A DNA stretch of 64,000 nt, from contig JAJVIO010000065.1 in NCBI GenBank assembly GCA_022071975.1, positions 1 through 64,000 of the forward strand, read 5' to 3'. Positions within the stretch are counted from its first letter, which is position 1, and each line of letters starts with the position of its first letter. A program made the translations under genes and the position numbers. The notes under the pieces were generated by a model, which was not told the origin of the DNA, did no database searches, and was given only the letters and a program-made list of their open reading frames with translations. Positions 16,430-25,065 of this stretch are shown piece after piece. Source of the stretch: Planctomycetota bacterium. GTDB lineage: Bacteria > Planctomycetota > UBA8742 > UBA2392.

Positions 16430-17002
16430 CTACAGCAGATCAATTAGACGCTGGATGAAGGGTTCCAGTTCGTCGATTGACGCGATTTGACGGGGAGTTG
16501 GCTTCGATCGGTCGTTCTTGTGTTTGAATTGCGATCCTCTCCGCTTCTTCCTGCTTTGGGGGTCTCCCAAAGGTGTGCCGTGTTTGAAAGAGTTGCACTC
16601 TGCGCCGAGGGCTTTTCGCTCATGCTTTTTCTCCAACCGCTCATACGCAGCGGCGAGTCTGCACACGGCATCGGTCATATAGAACCCAGCTTGCCATAGG
16701 CCAGTAGTTGGATCCCCACAGCGTTCTCCGGCAACTGTGGCCACATCGCCGCCGATCTCCAAACAACCAAGAATCAACTTGAGTTCGTCAAGCGCTTCGC
16801 CGTCAGCCGCCGGTGTTTTGGGTAACTCCTTGTCTGGCTTCTCGCCAAAGCCCAGAGCTTGAAATCGGTCCAATGAGTACAGAGCTCCGCAGATCAGCCC
16901 GTAGGTCGCCAAGTAACGGTGAGCGAGTCCCGCCTGCTCAGCCGCTTCGACCTTTTTTCTGAGCGCTGTGGCAAAGAGTTTTATCTGTGCGGAGTAGTCC
17001 AT
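16430..17002 (-). CDS. Uncharacterised helical protein in accessory stretch
   Basis: 190 residues. Mostly alpha-helical from 1-140 (IKLFATALRKKVEAAEQAGL; LDELKLILGCLEIGGDVA), then a strongly basic Lys/Arg/Ser/Pro segment (about 145-170) and a last helix ELEPFIQRLIDLL. The basic segment could bind nucleic acid. It has the same more relaxed codon use as the gene at 15707, from which it is separated by a 114-base gap without obvious signals. I do not recognise the family. It ends 7 bases upstream of hflX on the same strand... i.e. hflX lies on its 5' side reading leftward only by position; both are read right to left. Confidence 0.6.
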   Translation of the reverse strand: MDYSAQIKLFATALRKKVEAAEQAGLAHRYLATYGLICGALYSLDRFQALGFGEKPDKELPKTPAADGEALDELKLILGCLEIGGDVATVAGERCGDPTTGLWQAGFYMTDAVCRLAAAYERLEKKHERKALGAECNSFKHGTPLGDPQSRKKRRGSQFKHKNDRSKPTPRQIASIDELEPFIQRLIDLL

Positions 17003-17009
17003 TTGCTTC

Positions 17010-18284
17010 CTACCCGTCTTTCATGGCTACGGCTTGGCCGTAGTAGCGGGGCTCTATCAGGGCTTTCACGTGCACCTGGCTGTCCTCATACTCGATGTTG
17101 AGGATCTTGCCGTGCTGCTGCAGGTAGGCCAGTAGCTTGCCGTTGCCGGCGGAGAAGGTCCAATCCAGAGCCGTTTCGCGCTCTTCGACCGTCTCCTGCA
17201 CGCGCTGGGCCAGCGCCTTCAGGCCTTCGCCGGTCCTGGCGCTTACGTCCACGTACTCGGGGTGCAGCATATGCAGGTGGTTCAACTGCGGCTGGTCCTG
17301 CACGCGGTCGATCTTGTTGAACACCATCAAGATGCGGCGGTCCTCGGCGCCCACTTCTTTCAGCACCCGGTTCACAGCCTCGATCATTTCCACGGCCGCG
17401 GGGTGGCTGGCGTCAACCACGTGCAGCAGCAGGTCGGCGTGCAGCACTTCCTCGAGGGTCGCGTGGAACGAGGCCACCAGGCGGTGCGGCAGGTTGCGGA
17501 TGAAACCTACGGTGTCGCTGAGCAGCACCTTGTGGTCCGGTAGCTTCCAGACGCAGGTGCGGGTGTCCAGCGTGGCGAACAGCTTGTCCTCGGCCAGCAC
17601 GTTTTCGCCCGTCAGGGCGTTCATCAGGGTGCTCTTGCCGGCGTTGGTGTAGCCGACGATGGAAACCTGGAGCAGCTCGTGGCGGCGCGCAACCTCGATC
17701 ACGCGGCGCTTGTTGATTTCATCCAGCTCGCGCTTCAGCTTGCTGATGCGGTCGCGCAGCAGGCGGCGGTCGGTTTCGATCTGCCGCTCGCCGGCGCCAC
17801 CCACGGCGCCCATGCCGCCGCGCTGGCGCTCAAGGTGCGTCCACAGGTTCTTGAGGCGCGGCAGCTCGTACTCGGCCTGCGCAAGCTGCACCTGCACCTT
17901 GGCCTGGCGCGTGCGCACATGCTGGCCGAAGATGCACAGGATCAGCTCGGTGCGGTCCAGCACGTTGGCCTTGGTTTCTTCTTCCAGGGCCTGCTGCTGG
18001 TTGGGGCGCAACTCGTTGTCGAACACCACCATGCGCGCGCCGGTTTCGGCCACCATCGAGGCGACTTCAACGACTTTGCCCTTGCCGATGTACGTGCGCG
18101 GGTTGATCTGCTGCATGTTCTGGTAGATCTTGCCGACGACCTCCATGCCGGCCGTTTCGGCCAGGGCCTCGAGTTCATCGAGGGGGTCGTCCCCGAAGGG
18201 CTCGTCCTCTGGCAACACGGCGCTGACAAGGATGACGGGCAGTTCGGCGTAGCTGAGCTCGTCGAGGATGGTGCGGTCACTCAT
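17010..18284 (-). CDS. hflX: Ribosome-associated GTPase HflX
   Basis: 424 residues. A conserved GTPase that binds the 50S subunit and splits or rescues stalled ribosomes under stress. The N-terminal HflX domain ends with the glycine-rich linker (LERQRGGMGAVGGAGERQIE), followed by a coiled coil and the G domain: G1 GYTNAGKST, G2/G3 region DTRTCVW and DTVGFIRNLP, G4 NKID, G5 SARTGEG. Length is typical. There is no clear Shine-Dalgarno before the ATG at 18284. The accessory gene at 16430-17002 follows it 7 bases downstream on the same strand and may be read from the same transcript. Confidence 0.96.
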   Translation of the reverse strand: MSDRTILDELSYAELPVILVSAVLPEDEPFGDDPLDELEALAETAGMEVVGKIYQNMQQINPRTYIGKGKVVEVASMVAETGARMVVFDNELRPNQQQALEEETKANVLDRTELILCIFGQHVRTRQAKVQVQLAQAEYELPRLKNLWTHLERQRGGMGAVGGAGERQIETDRRLLRDRISKLKRELDEINKRRVIEVARRHELLQVSIVGYTNAGKSTLMNALTGENVLAEDKLFATLDTRTCVWKLPDHKVLLSDTVGFIRNLPHRLVASFHATLEEVLHADLLLHVVDASHPAAVEMIEAVNRVLKEVGAEDRRILMVFNKIDRVQDQPQLNHLHMLHPEYVDVSARTGEGLKALAQRVQETVEERETALDWTFSAGNGKLLAYLQQHGKILNIEYEDSQVHVKALIEPRYYGQAVAMKDG

Positions 18285-18462
18285 TCGGGGGCAGTCCTTG
18301 CGTCGTTCGTCTCAGCCAGCATAACGGCAGCGGGTTGCAAGATACAGGCGGCAGCCGACTTCGCCGAGGCTTCGTCGGCCAGGGCGGCCAGCCGCCTTTT
18401 TTCCCAACGCATCCGGCTGCCAATGCGTATAAAGCGCAGGACCCGTTGAAGGACTAAACCCG

Positions 18463-20325
18463 GTGGCTACAGCCTTTTACATCGAGTACCCGCGCATCAC
18501 GGCGATTGAACTGGCCGGCACCGCGCGCAAGCCCAAGGTCAAACGCGTGGTTGTGGGCGACCTGCTTGAGCCGCGCAATGACGACGGCACGCTGATCGCC
18601 GACCGCCAGGGCTACCTGAACGAGAAAGTCGCGGCCTTCGTGAAAGAGCACAGGCTGGCGGGCGGCAAAGCCTACCTGCTGGCCGGGCCGGACGCCATGC
18701 GCTACCGCGAGCTCAAGCTCGCGTTCGCCGACAAGCGCCAGATCGACCGCGTGCTGCAGTTCCAGGTCGAGGGCGTGATCCCCAACATTCCCATCGACCA
18801 GCTCGCGATCGGCTACAACATCCTGAGCTCTGAGCCTGACGGCGCGCGCCTGCTGGTGCACGCCGCCGACAAGGACTACATCCGCCAGCGCATCACCGCG
18901 CTGGAAGAGGCCGGCTGCAGCGTGGAGGCTGTGGACAGCAACCTGTCCGGCACCATGAACCTCGGCCTGCTGCATGCGCAGTTCGCCAAGGGCACGACGC
19001 CCGCATTGTGGCTCGACTTCGCGGGCACGGCTGCAACCGTGTCGATCGTGCAGGACGGCGAGGTGCAGACATCGCGCGTGTTCCTGAGCCCGTACCTGGC
19101 AGGCGCCTCGGGCGCCACCGCCAGCGCCGACGACGCCAAAGCCGCGGCCCGCAAGGCGCAGGAAGAAGCCGAGCAACGCGCCCGCGAGTTCCAGGGCAGC
19201 AGCACCGATTCCGTGAACCTGCCGAAGTCGGAAAGCGTGAACATCGGCGAAGGCGAAGTGGCGGACCGCATCCGGCACATGAGCCGCGATGAGCTGGACA
19301 AGTTCATCCGCCGCGTGGCCATCGAGGCGCGCCGCACCCTGATGATCAGCAGCCACGACGCCCACCCGGAGCGCCTGGTGGTTTCCGGCCTCGGCAGCGA
19401 GGGCGACAAGCTGACCAAGCTGCTGGCCGCCGAGCTGGAGATGCCCGAAGCAACGGCCATCGAGCTGATGGACGTGGTGGACCCGAATCGCGACCTGAAA
19501 GCGCCGGACGTGGGTGAGTTGACCTACCTGTGCGGCGTAGCCTTGAAGGGCCTGGGGCGCGACTACACAGGCATCGACTTCCGCTACGGCGACCTCGCGC
19601 CCGGCACGCTGCTGGATTACGCCAAGACGCCGCTGGCCTTCACGGCCACGCTGGTGCTGCTGTTCGCGGGCATCATGTTCCTGGTGAATTACGCCCAGGC
19701 CCGTGACTACGAGAAGAACATCGCGGCCCTGCGCAACCAGGACCGCGGGCCGGAGTACTTCTTCAAGGCCGCGTTCTACCACGTGGACAAGAGCACCAAG
19801 CCGACGCCGGAAGTGGCCAAGGAACGCAGCTACCCGGCCAACCCGGAAGCGCCGGGCGACGAAATCCGCCTGGCGCACAAGCGCCTGAAAGACCACCAGA
19901 AGCGCCTGCAGGGCCAGGTTGAGGACAACTACGTAAGGCCGCACCCCGCGGACCAGATCCTGGCGCAGATCCTGAAGACCATCGAGAGCGCCAAGCCCAG
20001 CTACGACTTCGCGCTGCTGAAGCTGCAGGTGCTGGAGACCGGCGTGACCATCGAATACATGGCATCGCTGACCGAAACCCAGGCCGAGCGCGACCGCATG
20101 GGCGTGGGCACCATGGTCGAGGCCGACCGCATGTTCGACGCCTTCCGCAAGCTCGCGGCCGAGCGGCCGGAGTGGTTCGAGGGCGACCCGGAACAGACGC
20201 AGTCAAGCCGCGGCCAGGACGGCCCGGAAGGCCGCAAGGCGGACCAGATGACGCTGAAGCTGAAACTCAAGAAGATCGAGCCGCCGAAGAAGACCACGAC
20301 GGCCAAGAAGACAGGAGCCAAGTAA
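18463..20325 (+). CDS. PilM/GspL-like actin-fold pilus or secretion assembly protein
   Basis: 620 residues, GTG start with AAGGA 9 bases upstream. An actin-like N-terminal domain (about 1-360) shows PilM-style features: LQFQVEGVIPNIPIDQLAIGY, LWLDFAGTAATVSIVQDGE and LVVSGLGSEGDKL. One transmembrane helix (about 391-411) and a periplasmic region follow, so it combines PilM- and PilN/GspL-like parts in one chain. A Lys/Thr-rich C-terminus ends the protein. It lacks the short cytoplasmic-only layout of classical PilM. It overlaps the next gene by one base. It may work with the PilC encoded at 5.7-6.9 kb. Confidence 0.8.
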   Translation: MATAFYIEYPRITAIELAGTARKPKVKRVVVGDLLEPRNDDGTLIADRQGYLNEKVAAFVKEHRLAGGKAYLLAGPDAMRYRELKLAFADKRQIDRVLQFQVEGVIPNIPIDQLAIGYNILSSEPDGARLLVHAADKDYIRQRITALEEAGCSVEAVDSNLSGTMNLGLLHAQFAKGTTPALWLDFAGTAATVSIVQDGEVQTSRVFLSPYLAGASGATASADDAKAAARKAQEEAEQRAREFQGSSTDSVNLPKSESVNIGEGEVADRIRHMSRDELDKFIRRVAIEARRTLMISSHDAHPERLVVSGLGSEGDKLTKLLAAELEMPEATAIELMDVVDPNRDLKAPDVGELTYLCGVALKGLGRDYTGIDFRYGDLAPGTLLDYAKTPLAFTATLVLLFAGIMFLVNYAQARDYEKNIAALRNQDRGPEYFFKAAFYHVDKSTKPTPEVAKERSYPANPEAPGDEIRLAHKRLKDHQKRLQGQVEDNYVRPHPADQILAQILKTIESAKPSYDFALLKLQVLETGVTIEYMASLTETQAERDRMGVGTMVEADRMFDAFRKLAAERPEWFEGDPEQTQSSRGQDGPEGRKADQMTLKLKLKKIEPPKKTTTAKKTGAK

Positions 20326-20927
20326 TGGGCGAACAGGACGGCTCCAAGGTGATGAGCATCTACATCGTCGCGTGCTTCGCGCTCGCGATGGTGGCGCTGG
20401 TTGGCTACAAGTTCGCCAACGAAGAACGCAACGAACTGGCCAGCGAATACGTGGACCTGGCGGGCAAGTACGCCGACATCAGCGCGGCCTACGCGCCGAA
20501 CATCAACGACTACTACCGCAAGGTGAAAGACGGCCAGATCCAGGAAGTGAACAAAGACGTGCGCGACAGCACGCACGTTACGCTGCGTTCGATCGCCAAC
20601 AACCTGGGCATCAAGGAAGGCACCGGCGCCGAGAACCACCTCGACATGGGCTTCCCCAAGAAGGCCCTGAAGAACAAGGCGTACACCGAATACACACTGG
20701 AAGTGAAGCTGAACAACGTGACCCAGACGGAGTGGGCGGTGTTCCTGTCACAGGCGCAGGATGCCACCAAGAAGTACGCCCACGTGGCGTCGGTCAAGGC
20801 CGACCGCGCCGAGCGCCGTTACGCGCGCGTGAACATCGCCAACGAGAGCAAGTCCGACACGGCGATGTGGAACGTGGTGATCACCTTCGTCTGGTTCGGC
20901 CCCAAGGAAGAAAGCGCCAAGTCTTAG
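20325..20927 (+). CDS. Single-pass membrane partner of the PilM-like protein (GspM/PilO-type position)
   Basis: 200 residues. A short cytoplasmic tail, a transmembrane helix (about 10-27), a coiled coil, then a beta-rich periplasmic domain (TEYTLEVKLNNVTQTEW; RYARVNIANES; WNVVITFVWFG). This is the topology of PilO/GspM, and the gene overlaps the PilM-like gene by one base (TAATG), indicating coupled translation. Sequence identity to PilO is not recognisable by eye. AGGAG precedes the ATG. Confidence 0.68.
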   Translation: MGEQDGSKVMSIYIVACFALAMVALVGYKFANEERNELASEYVDLAGKYADISAAYAPNINDYYRKVKDGQIQEVNKDVRDSTHVTLRSIANNLGIKEGTGAENHLDMGFPKKALKNKAYTEYTLEVKLNNVTQTEWAVFLSQAQDATKKYAHVASVKADRAERRYARVNIANESKSDTAMWNVVITFVWFGPKEESAKS

Positions 20928-20941
20928 AGGGGGTCTGATCC

Positions 20942-22306
20942 CTACTTGCTCAGGTCGCGCACGCGCACCTGCTGGCCGTCGCGCAGCAGTGACTGGCCGC
21001 GCACCACGACCAGGTCGCCCTCGTTTACTTTCTGGCTCTGGTCGGCGTTTGCGGGCGCGTCGCGCAGCTCAAAGCTGCCCTCGCTGTTCACGCCGCGCCT
21101 TCTTGACACGTCAATGCGGCGGGCAGTGCCGGTTTCACCGTCTTTCTTCAGATCGATGATCCAGACCTGCTCTTCGCTGCCGACGATCGCCGCGCCCGGC
21201 AGCAGCAGCACGTTGGTCTCAACGCTGGTTGAAATCCGCGCATCCACCCACATGCCCGGCCGCAGCGCCAGGTGCTCGCCTTTCCTGGCGCGTTCGGCGG
21301 TGGCCAGCACGGCCTTGCGGGCGTCCGGGTCCATCTGCTCCAGAAGGGGTCGGGTTTCCTCGGCGCCAAGTTGCTCGGGCAGGATGATGCGCACGGTCAC
21401 CACGATCATGCCGCGGGCCTGGTCCACGGTGGGGGAGATGCGGTCCACGTAGCCGATGAAGCGAGCGTTGGGGTAGGCCGTAACAGACATCAGCACCGCC
21501 TGAGCGCCTTTCAGGTCGGTTTTCTGGCGCAGGGCGAACAGGCCCATGCCCGGCACGCGCGCGGGTTCACGCAGGTCCTGCAGGCTGGCCTCGGCGACAT
21601 CCAGCTTGACTTCAAGCTCGCTGAAATCGGCAATCCGGAAGGCCAGCGCGTTGGCGCCCACCAGCTCGTTGGCGCGGATGTTGCGTTCCGTGATAACACC
21701 GCTGATCGGCGCCTTGATCACCGTGTGGTCGAGCTGCAGCTGGTTGACCGCCAGGTCGCCCTGGGCCTTCTGCAGCGCGAGGCTGGAGGTCTGCACGGTG
21801 TTAAGCGCCTTGTCGTACTCGAGCTTGGCGGCGTCATAGGCGTCCTTGCTGTACAGGCGCGAGCTCTCGGGATTGTTCGGGTCGAAATACTTCTCGATGC
21901 GCTGGAAATCCGTGCGGCGTTTTTCGGCGTCCAGCTTGTTCTTGTTGTGGGCCAGCTCGGATTCCTGCAGCGCGAGCATCGAGGCCGCCACCTGCAACTC
22001 AAGCTTGCCGCGGTCAAGCCGCGCCAGCACCTGGCCGCGCTTCACCACGTCGCCCACGTCCACCAGCACTTCGTTTGCGACTTCGCTCACCTGCGCGTAG
22101 ACGTCGGCCAGGGTGTGCGCCTCGATGCGGCCGGTGCTGCGCTCGAAGCGCGAGATGTTGTCGCGCCGCGCGGGCACGACTTCAACCAGCGGGTCCTTGC
22201 GCTCAACCTGCTCGCTGTTGCCGCCCCAACCGCCGCGTTCGCCCATTCCGCCGCCACAGGCGGACAGCAACAGGCAGATCAGACCCAACACAGCCAGCTT
22301 CTTCAT
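20942..22306 (-). CDS. RND-type efflux periplasmic adaptor (membrane fusion) lipoprotein
   Basis: 454 residues. Lipoprotein signal with lipobox LLLSAC (Cys17). Family parts in order: first lipoyl half (about 55-95, VDVGDVVKRGQVLARLDRG), a long alpha-hairpin (100-190), second lipoyl half VIKAPISGVITERN (about 195-208), beta-barrel (215-330) and membrane-proximal domain. It would bridge an inner-membrane pump and an outer-membrane channel. No RND or MacB pump or TolC gene adjoins it; the upstream neighbours are pyroglutamyl peptidase and a lipoprotein. It is therefore an orphan adaptor within this window. Confidence 0.9.
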   Translation of the reverse strand: MKKLAVLGLICLLLSACGGGMGERGGWGGNSEQVERKDPLVEVVPARRDNISRFERSTGRIEAHTLADVYAQVSEVANEVLVDVGDVVKRGQVLARLDRGKLELQVAASMLALQESELAHNKNKLDAEKRRTDFQRIEKYFDPNNPESSRLYSKDAYDAAKLEYDKALNTVQTSSLALQKAQGDLAVNQLQLDHTVIKAPISGVITERNIRANELVGANALAFRIADFSELEVKLDVAEASLQDLREPARVPGMGLFALRQKTDLKGAQAVLMSVTAYPNARFIGYVDRISPTVDQARGMIVVTVRIILPEQLGAEETRPLLEQMDPDARKAVLATAERARKGEHLALRPGMWVDARISTSVETNVLLLPGAAIVGSEEQVWIIDLKKDGETGTARRIDVSRRRGVNSEGSFELRDAPANADQSQKVNEGDLVVVRGQSLLRDGQQVRVRDLSK

Positions 22307-22323
22307 AGGACCCCGAATACGGT

Positions 22324-22992
22324 TTACTCATTGCGCGCGAGCACATTCACCATGATGGCGACTGCACTTGCAAGCTCGCCCAGGCTCAACGCGCCGCCCA
22401 TGCTATCTACGGGTGGCACGTGCACGAACCCGTAAGGAATGATGGCCCCGAACGCGTGGCTGGCACGGAAAAACAGGTGGTTGCACAGGTAGCCCCCCGC
22501 GTCTTCGGATAGCTCGGCCGCGAATCCCGCCTCGTTCAGTGCCTGTTTGAGCTCGCGCGCCGGGAAACTGGCCGCCAGGGCGGCCGGCGCGTCGGGCACG
22601 ATCGGCTCGGCCCCTTGCACGCGGCCGGAGTTATCGGGCTTGCCGGCGCCGTCGCGGTTGCGGGCCATGGTTTCGATGTAGATCACGCGCAGGGGCTCAG
22701 TGCCAAGAGTTGCGCCCGAGATGGCGTCCAGGCCGTTGGCACGCCTGAAGCTCTCGCTGTCGCGCGGCGAGCCGTAGACGCCGAAACTGATGGCGGCGTC
22801 GGGCTCGTACTCGATGGCGGCCTTCTCGAACACCGCAAACGAGTGCTCGTAGGTGACCGGTATGCGCGCCAGGCGCACGCCGGCCTCGAACATGCCCTCG
22901 TCGCGGGCGTGCACCAGCGCGTCCCAGGAGGGGTTGGAGGCGAAGTCGCCGAAGGGCTCAAAGCCGCTCAGCAGCACGCGGCGCGGGCTCAT
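22324..22992 (-). CDS. pcp: Pyroglutamyl-peptidase I
   Basis: 222 residues. Cys peptidase of family C15 that removes N-terminal pyroglutamate from peptides. It begins LLSGFEPFGDFASNPSW, the family's first strand and loop. The catalytic Cys is in GGYLCNHLFFR and the His in GFVHVPP; the Glu lies in the SESFRR region after FGVYGSPRD. Spacing fits the family. The 4-base overlap with the lipoprotein gene upstream (ATGA) indicates coupled translation. Confidence 0.9.
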   Translation of the reverse strand: MSPRRVLLSGFEPFGDFASNPSWDALVHARDEGMFEAGVRLARIPVTYEHSFAVFEKAAIEYEPDAAISFGVYGSPRDSESFRRANGLDAISGATLGTEPLRVIYIETMARNRDGAGKPDNSGRVQGAEPIVPDAPAALAASFPARELKQALNEAGFAAELSEDAGGYLCNHLFFRASHAFGAIIPYGFVHVPPVDSMGGALSLGELASAVAIMVNVLARNE

Positions 22993-23396
22993 TGCGACGG
23001 CCCCTCAATCTTGAAGCCGATGATCTGCCACTTGCCGCCCTCCTTGCGGAAGGCGAAGTGCGCGACCCAGCCGTCGTGGCCCTTGAAGCGGGCGGGCGGC
23101 AGGCGCAGCTCATAAATCTCGTCCTGCTCGTTGCGCGTGGCCTGGGCGCCTTCCTGGTAGCTGAGGCCCTGGTAATCGTTCAGCACCGGGTCGTAGGCCG
23201 GATTGTTGGCGATGATGCGCAGGGCGTCCAGGCTTACGGCATCGGCGTCGCACAGCTCGAAGGCGCCGTTGTGGTCGCCACGGCTCAGGCGCTCCATGAA
23301 CAGGTCGGCCTGGCTCTGCACATTCTTTACCTCCGCGCTGCCGCAGGCGGACAACAGCAGCAGCACGAGGCAAGGCATGAACTTCAGGATTCGCAT
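22989..23396 (-). CDS. Small lipoprotein with NTF2/SnoaL-like appearance
   Basis: 135 residues. Signal peptide with lipobox LLLSAC (Cys18). The mature part begins with a helix (SQADLFMERLSRGDHNGAFE), then LRIIANNP and three or four strands (DEIYELRLPPARF; WVAHFAFRKEGGKWQIIGF), the layout of cystatin/NTF2-like folds. Function unknown. It is the first gene of a three-gene minus-strand set with pcp and the efflux adaptor. Confidence 0.7.
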   Translation of the reverse strand: MRILKFMPCLVLLLLSACGSAEVKNVQSQADLFMERLSRGDHNGAFELCDADAVSLDALRIIANNPAYDPVLNDYQGLSYQEGAQATRNEQDEIYELRLPPARFKGHDGWVAHFAFRKEGGKWQIIGFKIEGPSQ

Positions 23397-23438
23397 TGGT
23401 CTTTCCCGCGCCCCGGTTCATGAGTTATAGCCTATGCC

Positions 23439-24212
23439 ATGAACGAGGGAACCCCGGGAAGGCTGCACGGCCTGCGCATCGCCATCACGCGCGAGCAACC
23501 CGGCGAACTGGCGGGCCTGCTGCAGGCGGAGGGCGCCACGGTGGTGCACTCGCCGCTGATCCGTGTCGTCGCGGCGGACCACTCGGAATTGCTACGGCTG
23601 CTGGCGAGCCATGAGTACGACTGGGTGGTCTTCACCAGCAGTAACGCGCTGCGCTTTGTGGTGGTCGAATCCGGGCTGGGGCACACGCTGGTCCCAGGGG
23701 GCAAGACCGGCAAGTCGCCAAACGTTGCCTGTGTCGGCGAGTCCACCGCCGAGGAGGCCCGGGGGCTGGGTCTTCATGTGCACCTGGTCCCCAGGCGCCA
23801 ACACCTGAAGGGGCTGCTGGAGACTTTCGCCGCGCTGCCCGGCAGGGGACGCGTGCTGTACCCGCGCAGTGAAATCGCGCCGCCCACACTGAGAGAAGGC
23901 CTTCAGGCGCTGGGCTTCACGGTCGATGACCCGGTGGTGTACAGGACGCTCGCCGACAAAGAGGGCATGCAGGCTTTCGCCGCGCAACTGAGACGGGGGC
24001 TGGATGCCGTGGCTTTCGCGTCCACCAGCGCCGTCCACAACGCGGTGACGGCCGTTGGCGACGCCTTGAGTCAACTGCGCCTGTACAGCATCGGCCCCAG
24101 TACATCAGCCGCGCTGCGCGATGCGGGCCTGGAAGTGGCCGGCGAAGCCGCGGAGCACAGCGCGGCCGGCCTTGCGCAGGTGATCATCGAGAAAGAAAAC
24201 CCCCGTGACTGA
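23439..24212 (+). CDS. hemD: Uroporphyrinogen-III synthase
   Basis: 257 residues. Cyclises hydroxymethylbilane to uroporphyrinogen III in haem, sirohaem and B12 synthesis. Two Rossmann-like halves: LRIAITREQPGELAGLLQAEG at the start; DWVVFTSSNALRFV in the first domain; GRVLYPRSEIAPPTLREGL and DAVAFASTSAVHN in the middle; and the late LYSIGPSTSAALRDAGL, typical of HemD. No hemC or hemA adjoins. It overlaps the DedA-like gene by 8 bases. Confidence 0.92.
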   Translation: MNEGTPGRLHGLRIAITREQPGELAGLLQAEGATVVHSPLIRVVAADHSELLRLLASHEYDWVVFTSSNALRFVVVESGLGHTLVPGGKTGKSPNVACVGESTAEEARGLGLHVHLVPRRQHLKGLLETFAALPGRGRVLYPRSEIAPPTLREGLQALGFTVDDPVVYRTLADKEGMQAFAAQLRRGLDAVAFASTSAVHNAVTAVGDALSQLRLYSIGPSTSAALRDAGLEVAGEAAEHSAAGLAQVIIEKENPRD

Positions 24213-24969
24213 GCCGCAACCTGTCCCGGCCGTGACGCAGCCTTCGCGCGCCCCCAAGGGGGGCGTGCTGGGTGCGCTTTTCTGGCCGCTGCGTGTTTTG
24301 AAGCGGTTGTACGCGTGGGTGGTGGGCTGGGCGGACACGCGCTTCGGCACGCCGGCGCTGGTGGTTCTCAGCTTCATTGAATCGAGTTTCTTCCCGATTC
24401 CGCCGGACCCGCTGCTGATCGCCCTGTGCCTGGGCAAGCGCAAGCGCGCCCTGTGGTACGGCCTGATGTGCACCGTCGCGTCCGTGCTGGGTGGCATTGC
24501 GGGCTGGTACATCGGGCAGGCGCTGTTCGGCTGGGTGGTGGACGTGATCGGCGCCCTGGGCGCCGGCCCAAGCTGGTTCGGCACCGCTGCGGCGGCCGAG
24601 GGCCTGAGCGCGGCAGAACTTGCGGCCCTGCCCCGTGCAGGTGAAGTGGTGTTTTACCCGGACGGCTACTTCTACCTGGTGCAGCAGAAGTTTGAGCAGA
24701 ACGCCCTGCTGGCTTACTTCAGCGCGGCCTTGAGCCCGATTCCCTACAAGGCATTCACCATTGCGGGCGGCGTATTCAGCGTCAGCCTGCCCATGCTGAT
24801 CGTCGGCAGCATTGCCGGCCGGGGAATGCGCTTCATGGGCTTGAGCCTGCTGATCTACCTGTTCGGTGACAAGGTGAAGCCGATCATCGAGAAGTACTTC
24901 GAGTGGATCACTGTCGGCATCGTGGTGCTGATCGTGCTGTTCTTTGTGATCCTGCGGTTGGTGGCGTAG
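24205..24969 (+). CDS. DedA/YqaA-like (VTT domain) membrane protein
   Basis: 254 residues, GTG start overlapping the end of hemD by 8 bases. The SNARE-associated/VTT signature is recognisable: FIESSFFPIPPDPLLIALCL (57-76), GGIAGWYIGQ, then AALSPIPYKAFTIAGGVF and IAGRGMRFM. Such proteins are phospholipid scramblases or transporters needed for membrane homeostasis. An insertion of about 35 residues separates the two conserved halves. Hydrophobic helices surround both and end the protein (ITVGIVVLIVLFFVILRLV). Confidence 0.88.
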   Translation: MTEPQPVPAVTQPSRAPKGGVLGALFWPLRVLKRLYAWVVGWADTRFGTPALVVLSFIESSFFPIPPDPLLIALCLGKRKRALWYGLMCTVASVLGGIAGWYIGQALFGWVVDVIGALGAGPSWFGTAAAAEGLSAAELAALPRAGEVVFYPDGYFYLVQQKFEQNALLAYFSAALSPIPYKAFTIAGGVFSVSLPMLIVGSIAGRGMRFMGLSLLIYLFGDKVKPIIEKYFEWITVGIVVLIVLFFVILRLVA

Positions 24970-24982
24970 CTTCAAAGGCAAA

Positions 24983-25004
24983 GCCCGGGGTGCAAACCCC
25001 GGGC
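24983..25004. terminator. GC-rich hairpin, probable terminator
   Basis: Perfect 9-bp stem (24983-24991 with 24996-25004) and GCAA loop between two convergent genes. It lacks a T-tract, so its efficiency is uncertain. Its core resembles the terminator at 28891-28918. Confidence 0.6.
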
Positions 25005-25065
25005 CTAAACCTGTTTATCGCGACATCACGCCAGGCCGCCCGGAAACAGCAACCAGGCCTATGGT

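Noticed and set aside
18454..19944. Long minus-strand open frame
   Set aside because: Antisense to the PilM-like gene, which has a ribosome-binding site and recognisable motifs.
22410..22430. TGGCACG-like sigma-54 promoter match
   Set aside because: It lies inside the pyroglutamyl-peptidase coding sequence and lacks the TTGC element at proper spacing.
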